From the NCBI GenBank assembly GCA_036245525.1, contig BTPG01000002.1, positions 159,424,758 through 159,488,757 on the forward strand: 64,000 nucleotides of DNA, given 5' to 3'. Position numbers and translations under genes: made by a program. Of the stretch, positions 1 through 12,561 are shown in pieces. This DNA comes from Semisulcospira habei. Taxonomy: Eukaryota; Mollusca; Gastropoda; Semisulcospiridae. The notes below the pieces were generated by a model. It searched no databases, was not told the DNA's origin, and worked only from the letters and a program-made list of their open reading frames with translations. Position 1 is the first letter of the stretch. Each line of letters starts with the position of its first letter.

Positions 1-113
1 GAATGAGGCAATTAGTGTTAGTAACTCCTGAAATAGCAGTGACGATGGAGTGGCTAAGAAATATTTTATGATTTTGTGACCGAATACAGTAAACTTTGGT
101 TAAAAGAAACGCC

Positions 114-143
114 AGGGGGGGGGGGGGGGGGGGGGAGGGGGGT
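114..143. repeat. Poly-G run
   Basis: More than 20 G with one A; G-quadruplex candidate. Confidence 0.9.
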
Positions 144-440
144 GTTATACAGAAACGAGTGTTGGCCGGCAGGACCTACGATAACGCGTTTTTATATCAG
201 ACGTTTGTAATATTCCGACCTTTGTTATAAGCGACGTTTTGCTGTGTTTGTGTGAAACTTGCAGAATTTTGCCATTCTGCTTCACAAATTCGCATCGTTT
301 TTGTCCATACAGCCATGATCACCCATACAATAGATCTCCACAACCAAACACGATCGCGTACCCGTTCGCAACCCCACGGGTAGGTGCCACTCGTCCCACA
401 ACAACCTACGCGCAGCTGACCCGAGGGAAAAAAAAAATGG

Positions 441-536
441 ACCGACAGCCCAGTGAGCAAAAGGTCCTAGGGTCTGACGTCAGTCGTGGCTGGCCCGCGC
501 ATGGACCAAGGACCTTTCGCTCACTGGGAAGTTATG
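441..536. repeat. Palindrome family D, partial
   Basis: gacagcccagtgagcaaaag gtcctaggg to aaggacctttcgctcactggg; arms partly lost inside. Confidence 0.55.
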
Positions 537-568
537 TACATATTGCTCCGCAAACAATGTCTGCATTT

Positions 569-672
<104 letters not shown>

Positions 673-1206
673 CACTCTTATTTTTTAAAATACAAGATTC
701 TTTTGATTTTTTTTTCTGGGGGGGGGGGGGGGGGGGGGGGGGGGAGGATGGGTCTGTACGCACGATGATCTATGTGAAAATAATAATGTAATAAATAATA
801 ATAATAATGTGACTTAACAACAATAATAATGGAACATTGATCCTGCTTATGTCATGGGATTGACCTGAGGGGCGCTGGAAACAGTTTCCGTTCTGTCACT
901 ACTTTGATTACCGAAATTCGCGAATACAACGGGTACTCAGTGTCGCCTTGCCTGAACAAAGACATTTCTACCCTCTTTTCACAATCCGTGTGCGTAAGCA
1001 CACGCTACAAAGGTGCCATTGCCCCTTGTTCACAACGGAGGAACTCTGCAGAGTATGGAAAGAAGAAGACAAAAAAGGTATTTTACTTTACCACATTCAA
1101 TCGACATAATTTTACAAAAGTTACGTTGTTGTCATTTCATGTGCCACATTATCATAAAGACACACCAAGAGCATTGATAAAGAAGATCACTTGAGCTACC
1201 ATCCCA

Positions 1207-1437
1207 TTTTAGCCCCTAAGCACGACAGCAGGAGATGGATCGACCATGATAATTCAAGGGTTGTGCCAGATTAGCTTGGCGCCTGAAGGCACCAAGCTAA
1301 TCTGGCACTATCCTTGAACTATCACAGTCGATAGTCCCCTGGACGGTTGGCTTACACAGGTCTGACCGTACCGACTTTCACCTGTAACTCGTACACGGCA
1401 TCTCCAAAATTTGGCCGAGGGGTTAAATGAGTTAACC
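1207..1437. mobile_element. Palindromic MITE, family B
   Basis: Palindrome 1228-1336 of the B type; right end ggggttaaatgagttaa, left TTAA mutated (attttagcccc). Confidence 0.65.
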
Positions 1438-1739
1438 CCTTCTTGCCTGCAGAAGATTGCATTCATTTTAGCTTGACGGTCACAATGAATCAAACGAACG
1501 CATTTTGGTTCATACAAGAACAGTCGACGGTAAGAAAACAAATTAATCGCGTCAGCTGCCGTCAACAAATCCACTGTCTTACTTCACAAAGACTCCCTCC
1601 TCGCCTGTTTAATTATTCCAAGCAGGCCCTCAACGTAATTAAAAAGAAAGTGGCATCCGACAGACAGAATGTCTAGGTATTTGCGGTATTCTGCGGTAGT
1701 CAAAGTAAATTAAGGTCCACAGGCGGACGTTGACGCAAC

Positions 1740-2070
1740 ATACATCTGAAATTGTGTTTACTTTAGGTTTCGTCTGTGCTTGCATAGTAATCTGAAACTG
1801 CGTTTGCCTTAGGTTTTGTCTGATTTCCGTAAGTTTACCTTAGGTTTCTGCTGACTTCCGGATAATGATATAAGTTTTTTTTTTTAATGACTTTATACAG
1901 TCTTTTGAAATCAGACTTCAGACTTAAGAGAATTAAGACAAACCCTTAGGCAAATTCAATTTCAAATCACTGCTTTGAAATTAGGTTTCGTCTGACTTCC
2001 ACACATAAATTAGGGTTCGTCTGACTTCCACACAGAAACTGAGTTAACCTCAAGTTAGGTTTTCGTCCGA
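1740..2070. repeat. Degenerate relative of the 9.7-kb satellite, inverted
   Basis: Repeated ttaggtttcgtctgacttcc at several spacings, the reverse complement of the 9.7-kb core. Confidence 0.55.
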
Positions 2071-2304
2071 CCTCCGTACCATGATTTATTAAACGGCGTG
2101 TCGTAAACTGTTCGAACAATAGTCACCAAACCTCATTTCCTTATGCTTATCTCTATGCCATCTTCTCTACCAAACTTATGCAGTAGAACCCAAGAGTTCT
2201 TACCACTCCGGACCATGGATAGGTTTGGTAGAGGAATCAATGTGCCGTTTACATGACGTGTATTTATGCACAGTAACATTTTGTTCACTGATTCAGTCCC
2301 GACG

Positions 2305-2396
2305 CACCACAGCAAGATATGGATTGACCATGATAGTTCAAGGGTGGTACCAGATTAGCTTGGCGCCTATCATGGTCGATCTGTCTCCTAAATTGT
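2305..2396. repeat. Family B palindrome, internal deletion
   Basis: Left arm atggattgaccatgatagtt, caagggtggtaccagattag, then jumps to tatcatggtcgatctgtctc. Most of the right arm is missing. Confidence 0.65.
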
Positions 2397-3042
2397 AATG
2401 CAGTCCTCAGAGGACAACTCCAAAATGTGGGTATTTCGTACCTGGCACATAATGGGATAAAGTTTGTAAAATTGTATAAAATACTCCATATTTTTTGTTA
2501 GTACAGTACGTTTGCACTTGTAGTTTTAGCTTCTCATGCTCCTCATTATTTGAAAACTTGCTTTGACTGATCAGTAACAACCATTTTACAAAGGATTTTT
2601 GCGTCATTACGTATAACGAGTCTTTGTAATTTATCAGTCTCTTCTGTAATGTATCTCTTCTGCCACTGTCAAAGTCTTCCTTGACTAATGAACAGTAGAA
2701 ATGCAAACTGCACATTGATACAGACGGTGAAAACGCTTATCTCTACCCACGCCTGTGGTCCAGACCGCTTACTCAAGGCGTACAAATGGCTGTTGTTTGA
2801 ACACTGCATGTTGCCATCATCAGACAGACGGCCGAGACGTGTGGCGCTTTATCCCCTTGTGCGCGGGATCGGCACGCATCAATGTGTGAATAGGTGTCTA
2901 AAGATGTTATCTTAGCATGCACAGGCTGAAACCAGATGACCTCCTCTGTAAGTCGACGTCTAAAACCACGGTAACTCCATCTTAATGGAGCCGATACAAG
3001 TCAGTGATATAGGTGTTTATGCAAGAAGCATACAGTTTCAAT

Positions 3043-3120
3043 TGCCGGGGGAGGGGGGGGGGAGGGGGGGGAGGGGGCGGAGGGGGAAAGAGGGGGGGGG
3101 GGTGGAGGGGGGAGGGTGGT
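3043..3120. repeat. G-rich low-complexity tract
   Basis: Runs of G up to 10 separated by A or T. Confidence 0.85.
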
Positions 3121-3293
3121 GGTGGACCCAAACACTCATCAGCATAGTGGAAAACCGCCCGTTATATAATAGTCTTCTTTAGCTAATGTTGTGTGCTATC
3201 AATGCAAAAATACATAGTACTCCTCGGTTATCCCTCGTCCTACAGCGGAGGTATTAGACAGACTACGTTTACGCCAAACGACTTCCAAACGCG

Positions 3294-3476
3294 AATGAGA
3301 GCGAAGTCACGGCGAATAACTAGCTTGTATCGACAACACTCCAAACATTTGCAAGAGGCATAGATCCTCATAAGCCCGGAGTGCTCATGAGGATCTATAC
3401 CTCTTGGAGATGTTTGGAGTGTTGTCTGTGCTTATTGTTGAGGCTGGTTTCCCGCCGTGACTTAGCTCTCGTTGCT
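3294..3476. repeat. Extended hairpin around a family A core
   Basis: Core 3351-3407, then inverted gacaacactccaaacat, then inverted gagcgaagtcacggcg. The arms are far longer than in other A copies. Confidence 0.7.
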
Positions 3477-3634
3477 GTCATGAGTCGTTTGTTGCAAATG
3501 AAACCTCACTAGTCAAGGGAATCTATACCTCTTGCCAATGAAAGTGGGTGCGACATTACAAGGACTTTCCCTTTCTTTTTCTGAGGAAAGAGGAAGTAAA
3601 AGGATCCAGCAAATGGAATGCATTTTCACGAGTC

Positions 3635-3712
3635 CTGTCGGCTGCTAGGGCCGTAACTATCTACGCCTCTTGAAAGTGGCATAGATAGTTATGGGCCCTT
3701 GCAGCCGGATGA
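3635..3712. repeat. Hairpin related to family A with exchanged order
   Basis: ggctgctagggccgtaacta tctacgcctctt faces gaaagtggcatagatagtta tgggcccttgcagcc. Confidence 0.55.
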
Positions 3713-4166
3713 ACAGAATGGCCGCGTGTAAAGATGTTTGTTTAGCAGGTGTGTCAATAAAAGTTGCGCTATTCCCGGTAGTCCGACGGCAATTTACCAA
3801 AACATTCTTGTCATCCGCTCACAAAACGCACTTCCTATCTGACACCTCCCGCCCCCAGCCCGAACCCTCCCAAGCAAAACAGACTGAGCTCGATACAGGT
3901 AGTTGCAAATAAATGCCAAGTACATCACGACGCCGACTCAACAAATCACATCTGCCGTGTGAAAGAAAAAAGACAGAAACCAGACCAAAAAGCGTGTAAT
4001 ATGCAATTAAATAGAATACTAGCGAATGTGTAAAGAGGTGCGTGATGGGTAACGGTTCGTCAGTTCCTTCGCCTTGCGTTTTGTTATAATTTTATCTGTT
4101 TTTTCCATCATAGAAAAGAGGCCTAGTGTCAGGGACTAACCAATTATCTCCCGAGGGGTGGGGTGT

Positions 4167-4200
4167 AAGGGGGGGGGGGGTGTGGAGGGGGGGGGGGGGG
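4167..4200. repeat. G-rich tract
   Basis: Two G-runs of about 12 separated by tgtgga; a C-run and CA-rich tract at 4321-4392 follow. Confidence 0.85.
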
Positions 4201-4526
4201 CCGACTCATGTTTGGGACACTGAATCTAGACAGGAAGCACCCAAAAGTCACACCTTGCATTTCACTCGCCGAAAAATCGAAGACAAAAAGACAAATACCT
4301 AAAATACCTATATACGCACCTCCCCCCCCCCCCCCCGGCCCTCTCTCGCACACACATACGCAAACACAAACACGCATACACACACACACGCGTGATGTGC
4401 AAACCTGTTTGTAACCTGTAGAACTGCATGCCAATTGCACCATCCACGATGCACACTTAGCTGTTCGCGGATGACCCGTTTGATACGTCTGTCCTACTTT
4501 TGCGTCAAGTGCTCAGTGAGATACTT

Positions 4527-4648
4527 CACAAATATGTGTGCCCTTACACACGTCACAAATATGTGTGCCCTTACACACGTCACAAATATGTGTGCCCTTA
4601 CACACGTCACAAATATGTGTGCCCTTACACACTTCACAAATATGTGTC
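4527..4648. repeat. 27-bp tandem repeat
   Basis: Four exact or near-exact units of cacaaatatgtgtgccctta cacacgt plus a partial fifth. 27 is a multiple of three, so it gives open repeats in several frames. Confidence 0.9.
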
Positions 4649-4767
4649 CATCTCCCCCCAAAGGAAGAACACCAAATAAAAAGGAACATAAAGAGAAATA
4701 TGATCTCACCGCATTGAAAATAACGACATTCTAAAATTTAGTTGTCCTCTGAAGACTACATGCCAGT

Positions 4768-4853
4768 TCCGGTGAAAGATAGTTCAAAGGGTAGTGCCAG
4801 AATAGCTTATGCTGAATAGGTCATGCCAGATACTGATAGAGGTCGATCCTTCT
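4768..4853. repeat. Degenerate family B element
   Basis: gatagttcaaagggtagtgcc then agaatagctt and gaggtcgatcc, strongly decayed. Confidence 0.45.
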
Positions 4854-4930
4854 GTGTGTGATGTGTTATAGAGTTGAATGACTTAATGCCCTGCAATGCC
4901 GACATAAATCACTGAGCATCAAACTCTTTA

Positions 4931-5245
4931 AGGTGTGTTTCTATATAGCGACGCGATAGCGGTGGCAACAACGACAATAATCGAGAACACAGAATTTTTA
5001 AAAGAAAGAATGAGTATTTCCATATGCGCGAACGCAACAAACATGTATCGCTCTGTGGCGTTCAGTATGGAGCAAAGTTTGCAAAAGTTGGGAGAAAAAA
5101 ACAATCAAAATAGGGGCGCGATTCCGTCTGTCGCGCAGCTATATGGAAACACAGGAAGCGTTTTCCTGCCTGCCGCTCAACTGCACTTGTTTGTGACATC
5201 ACCTACCACACCGCCGTTTCGTAGCTATATGGAAAGACAGCTTTA
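4931..5245. mobile_element. Related TTA/TAA-flanked MITE
   Basis: Left end aaggtgtgtttctatatagc and motif gcgatagcggtggcaacaac match the element at 33985. The right end (tatggaaagacagctttat) is degenerate. Confidence 0.55.
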
Positions 5246-5655
5246 TGATAAAAGCCTGAATAAACAGGACACAATGTGCACCATAGAGCCAACTCGTGGA
5301 AAAACACAAACATATCTTCTAGAAATGCATGCTATTACGACATTCCATTCCAGACAAAAGATGCTTGCTACGGGTTCTGTCAGTGCGAAGGTCTTCATCT
5401 GTATTCAGTCACTGGTACACAGTACTTGAACGTTGTGAGCAGGTAGGAAGTCCGGTCCACTGGTTCATAATTATTAGGTATGACAGCTCTCAAACGAGCC
5501 ACTGTCCAGCGCGCGTGCTGTAACGTAGTAGTCTCTGTGTGCTGCATCAAACTGTGAATCCAGGGATTTCACAGTGAAACTACCGTTGAAATTCTCAACT
5601 CTTTGAAGAAGGTCACATTACAGTTAAATCCTTCATTGCCGAGAAAAAAACAACT

Positions 5656-5720
5656 GCAAGAGGCATAGGTCCTCATGAGCCCCCGCGTTCGCGGGGGCTT
5701 ATGAGGATCTATGCCTCTTG
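5656..5720. repeat. Family A hairpin
   Basis: gcaagaggcataggtcctca with a perfect gc-rich loop stem cccccgcgttcgcggggg and inverse arm. Confidence 0.8.
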
Positions 5721-6065
5721 GTGAAATCACTGTGCAATCATATTAAAACAAAAGCCACATAAATGCCGAAGATGACTCACAGTCCAGGGGCGTATTCACC
5801 GATCGCCACCGCCACACCAGGACACGGTGACTATCGAAATCCGGGCCCTGCCTTCAGTTATCCCCTTGATCCCGGAAGTGGGGATCGAAGGGTGGGATCT
5901 GAATCCAGTGACTGGGTTCGAGTAGGAGCAGAGTTCAAACCTCTCGCTGCATCCCACAGGTATTTACGCCGTTTCCCCCACCATTCTTCGTGCCATAGAG
6001 ATATGTGCCTTGGGGGCAGGCATGTCAAACAAGCTGCGTCCTCCGTGCATGGAACACAGGAGTAA

Positions 6066-6140
6066 TGCCGCCAGATCCTCATGGGCTCTTGCAGATCAGA
6101 TGCAGCTGATCTGCAAGATCTCATGAGGATCTGTGCCTCT
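6066..6140. repeat. Variant family A hairpin
   Basis: agatcctcatgggctcttgc and gcaagatctcatgaggatct with inner palindrome agatcagatgcagctgatct. Confidence 0.65.
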
Positions 6141-6362
6141 CCCAAAAGGGTGGAGCTCTCTGCGTGAAAGCTTTTGGCGTGGCACGCAAGTCAGATAATG
6201 AATTATATATTTTTTTTCAGCTGCGGAGGTCCGATTCCTGTGATGCTCATATTAATTTACTACTAAAAACAACACAAACGTTTTTTTTTTAGAGACGAGT
6301 AGCATTCGCTACTGTAGGAGCAGTTACAAAAAAAAAAGAGAAGCAAGCTCTGACCAACGCCA

Positions 6363-6427
6363 GCAAGAGGCATAGATCCTCATGAGCCCCTGCACTGCAG
6401 GGGCTCATGAGTATCTATGCCTCTTGC
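6363..6427. repeat. Family A hairpin
   Basis: gcaagaggcatagatcctca to atctatgcctcttgc, loop stem cccctgcactgcagggg. Confidence 0.8.
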
Positions 6428-6646
6428 AGATAGGTATTTTTTTTTAATGTTGGGCGGGTTGAGAAATGATGTTGGCATGCCTGACATGCAGTCGACATGA
6501 CGTGGGGGAAAAAAATGGGGGATATTGTGCATCATTTTTGTGTGTGTGTGTGTGTCTCACTGCTGTCAGCATGACAGATCGGAATTTGAACGAAGTTTGA
6601 GACACAGACCTCGTTTATTTCTGGGCTGATTTATGGGCAACCACAC

Positions 6647-6757
<111 letters not shown>

Positions 6758-7419
6758 TCTAAAAGGTCCGTAGTACTGGGTCGGCACCAAGACTCATGGT
6801 TTCCATCACTGAAATATGTGGGTCGATCCATCTTCCGGCTTGTGGTTTGCCAGGGGTGACTGAGCTATTGTTGTCTTACCGACAATATCTGTAGATCAAA
6901 GGCCCACGGTGAGGTCTACACGTCACAGCGCTATGCAGATTCTAGACAGATACTGCACCAGACACTTGTGTGTTGACTTCGTTGCAAGTTGAGAATGCCA
7001 CCAGCAAGTGGTATAAATTCTCACGAGCCTCCGCAGGGCTAAGGCTTCATTTTCTCATGTTGTTCAAATTAAGCAGAATATCATGGGCATGGTTACTGAT
7101 TCAGTGCAGTCGACGTTGCATCGTCGTAAGCCGAGACACTTCGATGCGTATCTAAGAACAAGGTTTGAAGAACAAAAGCGCCTCGACATTCTAAACCTCG
7201 CATACTCAAAATGTCAACGAAGGTAGGCTCAAGCCAGCGACCCCAGCATGTCTGGCTCTTCTGTTACAGTCTAGTCGGCGCCGCCCTAGGAGGGCAATGG
7301 GTAGCAAGTCGAGTTTTGTGACAAGCGAGATTTTCGTTGTATTACAATGAAAATCTCGCTATTCACAAACATGGACTTAATGTCTTTTGCCTTTGTAGGG
7401 CAGACTTTTAGATAGAGGC

Positions 7420-7624
7420 TTAACTCACTCAGCCCGACGGCCGTATATCCCAAATTTTGGAGGCGTCATCTAATGCAGTTGCAGGAGATGGATCGACCAT
7501 GATAATTCAAGGGCAGTGCCTGATTAGCTTGGCGCCGACAGGCGCCAAGCTAATCTGGCACTACCCTTGAATTATCAGGATCGACCCATATCCTGCTGTA
7601 GTGCGCCAGGGCTGAATGAGTTAA
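7420..7624. mobile_element. Palindromic TTAA MITE, family B
   Basis: TTAA at 7420-7423 and 7621-7624, termini ctcactcagcccgac and gggctgaatgag, central palindrome 7481-7599 with gcaggagatggatcgacc. Confidence 0.78.
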
Positions 7625-7872
7625 CAAGATCTTCTTGAGCCCTGCAAACTGCCTCTCAAATTCAGTGTCACTCATTGACCCTGCGCTCCAGCCGGTGAGC
7701 CCAGACTGTTGGATCTTCTGTTACGGATGTACACGAAACGGGTTCTCGCCAGCAAAAGGCGAACATTTTCATGAACCGTTGCACGCTTATGTAGCAGGAT
7801 GCCAGATGTCAATGAAATCATTGTAAATTCAACGTCAAAAGCCGTCCAAAGAACATGGATGCACAATAAGCA

Positions 7873-7985
7873 ATAGGTATAGATCCTCATGAGCCCCTTC
7901 GACTGCGGGTGGTGTTCAATTTTTCTCAACTGGCAAGTGAGTGGTTTAGACTCGTGCACGCAAGAAGCCAAGATCCTCATCAGCC
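7873..7985. repeat. Two broken family A half arms
   Basis: ataggtatagatcctcatgag and gcaagaagccaagatcctca, each without an inverse partner. Confidence 0.5.
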
Positions 7986-8079
7986 CTCGCAGCCTAGGAG
8001 AGAGTGGCACAAGCAATGAAACCGGACGGTTAATGATCCCTTGCGTAGAATATGTATGTATAGCCCTAAATGCCGAGTA

Positions 8080-8669
8080 TCATAGACAAAAAAAGGCGGC
8101 ACTGATGCAGATGTCAGAGCACGAATCGGTAAAGCCAGAGCAGCCTTTCTCCAGTTGAAAAAAAGTGTGGAGCTCCAGAGAGCTGTCACAACACACCAAA
8201 GTCCGGATTTTCAACTCCAATGTAAAAGCAGTTCTCCTATATGGAGCAGAGACTTGGAGATTGACAAAAACCACAGTCAACAGAGTACAGACCTTCATGA
8301 ACAGTTGCCTTAGAAGAATTTTGAAAATCCACTGGCCAGAGAAGATCAGCAACGTCAGACTCTGGGAGAGAACAGAGCAGATAACAGCAGAGAATGAAAT
8401 TGGGCGAAGAAGATGGGGATGGATCGGTCACAGTCTGAGAAAGCCAGCTTCCAGTATCAATAGGCAGGCATTGTCATGGAACCCCCAGGGAAAGAGGAAA
8501 AGAGGTAGGCCGAGAAACTCCTGGCGTCGAGACCTCCAAGCAGACATCAAGAGACTGGGAACCACCTGGAGTAGAATCGAAGGAGAAGCACAGGACAGGA
8601 GTTGCTGGAGGTCTCTCGTCCGGACGGCCTATACCCGCGTAGGGGTGACAGGCGTAAGTAAGTAAGTAA
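8080..8669 (+). mobile_element. RTE-like LINE 3' fragment (copy L1)
   Basis: Starts tatcatagacaaaaaaagg, which is the thumb region of the other copies, and ends gtaagtaagtaagtaa. It encodes most of the C-terminal tail ([20 protein letters not shown] on). Small insertions at about 8090 and 8161 and a two-base gain at 8617 break the frame. Shares diagnostic bases with L2 and L3. Confidence 0.9.
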
Positions 8670-8860
8670 ATTCCGAGTTCTTCGGGTGCCCCTTTTTGTG
8701 GTTGTTAAAGACGTAAGTGAACAGGCCTTCATTAAATCTTCCTGAGTACCTGAGTTAGCTCAAGCGGATCAATGCCTCTTACTGAGACCACTTTGTATCC
8801 ATGCTCCTTGGTCGGCTGAGATGTAAATGCACGATTTGCGACCACTGGCAGTGAAATGGG

Positions 8861-8945
8861 TTAACTCATTCGCGGCCAGACGCATCCGGATGCGCGGCAT
8901 AAGCCGCGCATCCGGATGCGGCTTTCCGCGAAAGACTGGCGTATC
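8861..8945. mobile_element. Palindromic element, family E
   Basis: TTAACTCATTCGCGGCC then cgcatccggatgcgcggc and its inverse, near-perfect stem of about 25 bp, then cgcgaaagactgg. Confidence 0.7.
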
Positions 8946-9271
8946 ACAATGCAGACACCGTCTCCGAATATGAAAGTGGAAGTGCACACGTCAGAAAAAT
9001 GCCGATGGAAACCTCAAGTGAGTGGGAGGCAAAGAACCCACCCCCACCTCATCTTCAGCGTTTTACATACACAGTAAAATTATTCTAACTATAACAACAT
9101 ACGGCTAAAGCCTGCCCATATCTTGGATGCATGCACCCCCTGTGGAGCTGTATTAATGATACAACACTATTTTTGATCGAGTGCACGTGAAGTTCAAGAC
9201 CGAGGAAGACCCGTTTTGACAAGGGCGATTAAGCCACGCAAGAAATTATTTTGTAAAAAAACAAACATAAC

Positions 9272-9471
9272 TTAACCCATTTAGCCCCGTGGCCACGGAG
9301 GACTGAGGTGTTGCATTGAATTATCATGGCCAATCTGTTGCAGGAGACAGATTGACCATGATAATTCAAGGTTAGTGCCAAATTGCGGCGGCAAGCCAAT
9401 CTGACACTAACCTTGAATTATCATGCTCAATCCCACCTCCTACTGTAGGGGGTTGGGGCTAAATGGGTTAA
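9272..9471. mobile_element. Palindromic TTAA MITE, family B
   Basis: TTAA at both ends, cccatttagccccg and ggggctaaatggg termini. The central palindrome is diverged in the middle (gcggcggcaagcc). Confidence 0.75.
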
Positions 9472-9679
9472 AGCACGCCGGTTTCTTGTGTGCAAGGCAC
9501 GTGCACCTCTTGTGGAGCTGCCATAACGATAGCTCCAGTGCACGTGAAGTTCAAGGCCTAAGAAGACTCGTTTCAGCAAGTGCGGTAAGCCATACAAGAA
9601 ATGGGTACACGGGCACACGCACCTCCTGCGCAGCTGTAATAATGATACAATATTATTTTAGCTCCAAGTCAGTCAGACG

Positions 9680-10025
9680 AAACTTACGGTAAACTCGACT
9701 TTATATTACTGATGAAACCTTCGCATCATTGTTGAAGTCAGACGAAACCTAAGGTAAACTCGACTTTATATTACTGATGACATTAGGCCAAACCTTCGCA
9801 TCATTGTTGAAATCAGACGAAACCTAAGGTAAACTCGACTTTATATTACTGATGACATTAGGCCAAACCTTCGCATCACTGTTGAAGTCTGACGAAACCT
9901 AAGGTAAACTCAAATTTCACATACCTATTTTAGTAGGCTGAGACTTCAAGAGGTAAGGTAAGGTAAAACTCAATTTCGAAAGACTTTTTATGTTCGACAA
10001 AACCTAAGGTAAACTCAACTTGAGA
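9680..10025. repeat. Satellite-like tandem repeat
   Basis: About four units around agtcagacgaaacctaaggt aaactcgactttatattact; full unit near 89 bp, degenerating to the right. Related inverted sequence at 1740-2070. Confidence 0.7.
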
Positions 10026-10276
10026 TCACTGTTGGCCACCCATCGCCTACGGCCTCACACATTTACGGGCGTTTAAAGAAACAAACCTGATATGAAAACT
10101 CATTTTACCTCACAAGGACGCGGGTGGGCCACGGAGGGTATTATGAGTCCCGACAAAATTTGTTGTTTTTTTTCCTTGGTAAGACCGTGCATCTCACTCG
10201 GGGAATCAGTCTCAATTTGAGGAAGGAAAATGTTTGGACCGATTTTCGGGACAGCAAGAGGAATAGAGGCATATAT

Positions 10277-10342
10277 GCAGGAGGCATAGATTATCATGAG
10301 CCCCTGCGACCGCAGGGGCTCATGAGAATCTATGCCTTCTGC
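10277..10342. repeat. Family A hairpin
   Basis: gcaggaggcatagattatca to gagaatctatgccttctgc, loop cccctgcgaccgcagggg. Confidence 0.8.
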
Positions 10343-11210
10343 AAATAACGAATCTGGCTGAGAGTGTGAATAGATCCATAATAATGATAAGTGACTGCCA
10401 ATTGCAGGAAAATCTGTCAGCATAATCAGCGTGACGCTTCAGATACTGGGTGTGAAGTTTCCTGGTACTCCGTAACCCTTCTCCCATTCCTGTTTCCAGT
10501 TGATGTTTGTGGAATACTTCACATATCTAGCTCCGTGGGGCTGACGTTGCTGGAGAAGCGACTGAGTGGCTCTTGAAGGTTGTGGTTAGCTAAATGCAAA
10601 TATGTAAGTAGTACACAAGCACTGTAAATATATAGCTTTCCTCTGTCAGAAAAAAATTGTGCGCGCGTTATTCATGTTCGGCATCCTGTCTCGGAAGACA
10701 ATGGAGTATGCGCTTGCTGGGTCAGTCACTGGAGTGACCTCTCCAGTGCGCAAGCCTGGGCGAAGTGTATGGAGATCCTGGGATGCCCAGTCGTCAAGAT
10801 CCCCCTCTCGGCCTCGCTGATGTATCCAAAGGAATGCAAAGCAGTACGTTTGGCATCAGTTTGGCTGCAGGAGCTGCCAGAACAGTGCGTGAATACAGGC
10901 AGCTGTCTGCCTTCGGGGCTCCACTCCTGATTTGAAGGGTTTACTCCCCCACATTTGGCCGTTGGATCCAACCTGATCTCCTCCGTCCTCTAGCCGTTGG
11001 CTGTCAGAAACAGCTCATCCGCCTAGTGGTGCAATGTGAACACCACCCCCTCACGTGGTTTAGCCCACCAGCTGAAGTGGTTTGCCAGGGTGTGGCGCTT
11101 GGAGCCAGCACGTGAGAGATTAAGGAGATGGATGAGGACCAGTGATGCCCGTCCGTCCTATGTAGGACGCAGCTGCCGAACAGCAAAGGTACTACCTCTA
11201 TCAAACACTA
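10343..11210. other. Intergenic, no gene recognised
   Basis: 10680-11190 has a higher GC content and gene-like codon texture on both strands, but every frame is broken within about 80 codons. Possibly an old transposon piece. Nothing else seen. Confidence 0.4.
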
Positions 11211-11276
11211 GTGTTAACGAAGATTAAAAAATGTCGCATTTCTTTTGCTCGTCAGTATATTACAATATCGTGTTTG

Positions 11277-11294
11277 GTGTGTGTGTGTGTGTGT

Positions 11295-11351
<57 letters not shown>

Positions 11352-11450
11352 CGAGGGGGGGGGGTGGCGTCGGTGTTTCTAGCTTTTGTAATTGTACCGT
11401 GTGTGTGTGTGTGTGTGTGTGTGAGGAGTAGGGAGGTGGGGGGGGGGGGA
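11277..11450. repeat. (TG)n microsatellites with G-runs
   Basis: TG repeats 11277-11351 and 11399-11422 separated by a G-rich piece. Confidence 0.92.
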
Positions 11451-11732
11451 GAGGATACCGTGGGTAATGGTGGTGGCGATCACATGCTGTAATCAGACAT
11501 CGGTAGGCTCTATGGGTGGCTGGGAGAGGGGGTGGGGGGGAAATTTAAAAACAACAAATTATTTTAGTCAGACTTTCCTTCCAAATGCCATTTCTAATCT
11601 TCAACCACTTGAACAGGTCCAACAACACAAGGGTGTTTCCACTGCGACTGTGTTTGTTCAGCCAGGAAACTTCCGTCGAGTCGAGATTATCTGACCCAGA
11701 CCCTGAGAATAAGAATCAGCCGATGTCTGCCA

Positions 11733-11920
11733 GCAAGAGGCACAGATTCTCAATGGCCCCTGCAGGGGCTCATGAGAATCTATGCCTCTTGCAGATGGAT
11801 GTACGGTTGCTGCAGGGATCCATCAGAATCCATGCCGCTCGCAAGGTATTTTCAGCAAAAGGCATAGATCCTCATGGGCCCCCGCAACTGCGGGGGCCCA
11901 TGAGGATCTATACCTCTTGC
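11733..11920. repeat. Two family A hairpins side by side with a broken arm between
   Basis: Hairpins 11733-11792 and 11855-11920; between them catcagaatccatgccgctc looks like a third arm. Confidence 0.75.
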
Positions 11921-12178
11921 ACATAGAAGAGGTTGACAGGGGCTCGTGAGGATCACACCTCGTGCGGTGCCTGACATCACCCTACTCTATAGGTCAACAA
12001 TTACTCCAGCTTCTAACACAAACACGCAACCTGTCTTTGCAATTTACCTGCAACAAACAGTTTTCACCTTATGTGACTGCGCCGCTAGGCTTTTTGCTCT
12101 TCTCGTCTCCCTAAGGAACCGTCAAGTTGCACATTATACCGTGCACATAGCAGGACCGATTGAGTGACTGACTGATTG

Positions 12179-12561
12179 TTGATTGATTGTACATTGCTTA
12201 ACGTCCCGACAGCAACAAGGCTTTCTCAGGACGTGCCTGCACTGCTTGTGGAAAAAAAAATAAACAGAACATTGAATGTATGTCGCCAGCCGGTCAAATA
12301 CATTAAATAAACCTAACACATGGGGCCTAAATAAAGCTAAGACCATTTAGCAACACACATCCAATATCAAGAGCTACAGGCAGTGCAGACAGTAGGGAGA
12401 GTTTTAAAAAGGCAAATACAGGTGAATGGACCAAGGGTAGACAGAAACGCATGCCCCAGAATAGAGAGAAAAACCCACCCTGTGAGGCTGACCAGGATGA
12501 CCCTGGGAACTAAAAAATACCTAACCCCACCCAAGACCCCCAGGGCAGACCCGGGTGGGGG
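12179..12561. mobile_element. 390-bp repeat (family H), copy 1
   Basis: Opens ttgattgattgtacattgct taacgtcccgac, contains a short A-run, and ends cagacccgggtgggg. Flanked by gagtgactgactga at both sides (12161 and 12563 regions), a likely target duplication. No ORF or tRNA boxes recognised. Confidence 0.75.

Noticed and set aside
4435..4734. Frame with nine-residue repeats (TNMCALTHV)
   Set aside because: Produced by the 27-bp tandem repeat, whose length is a multiple of three. No flanking coding signal.
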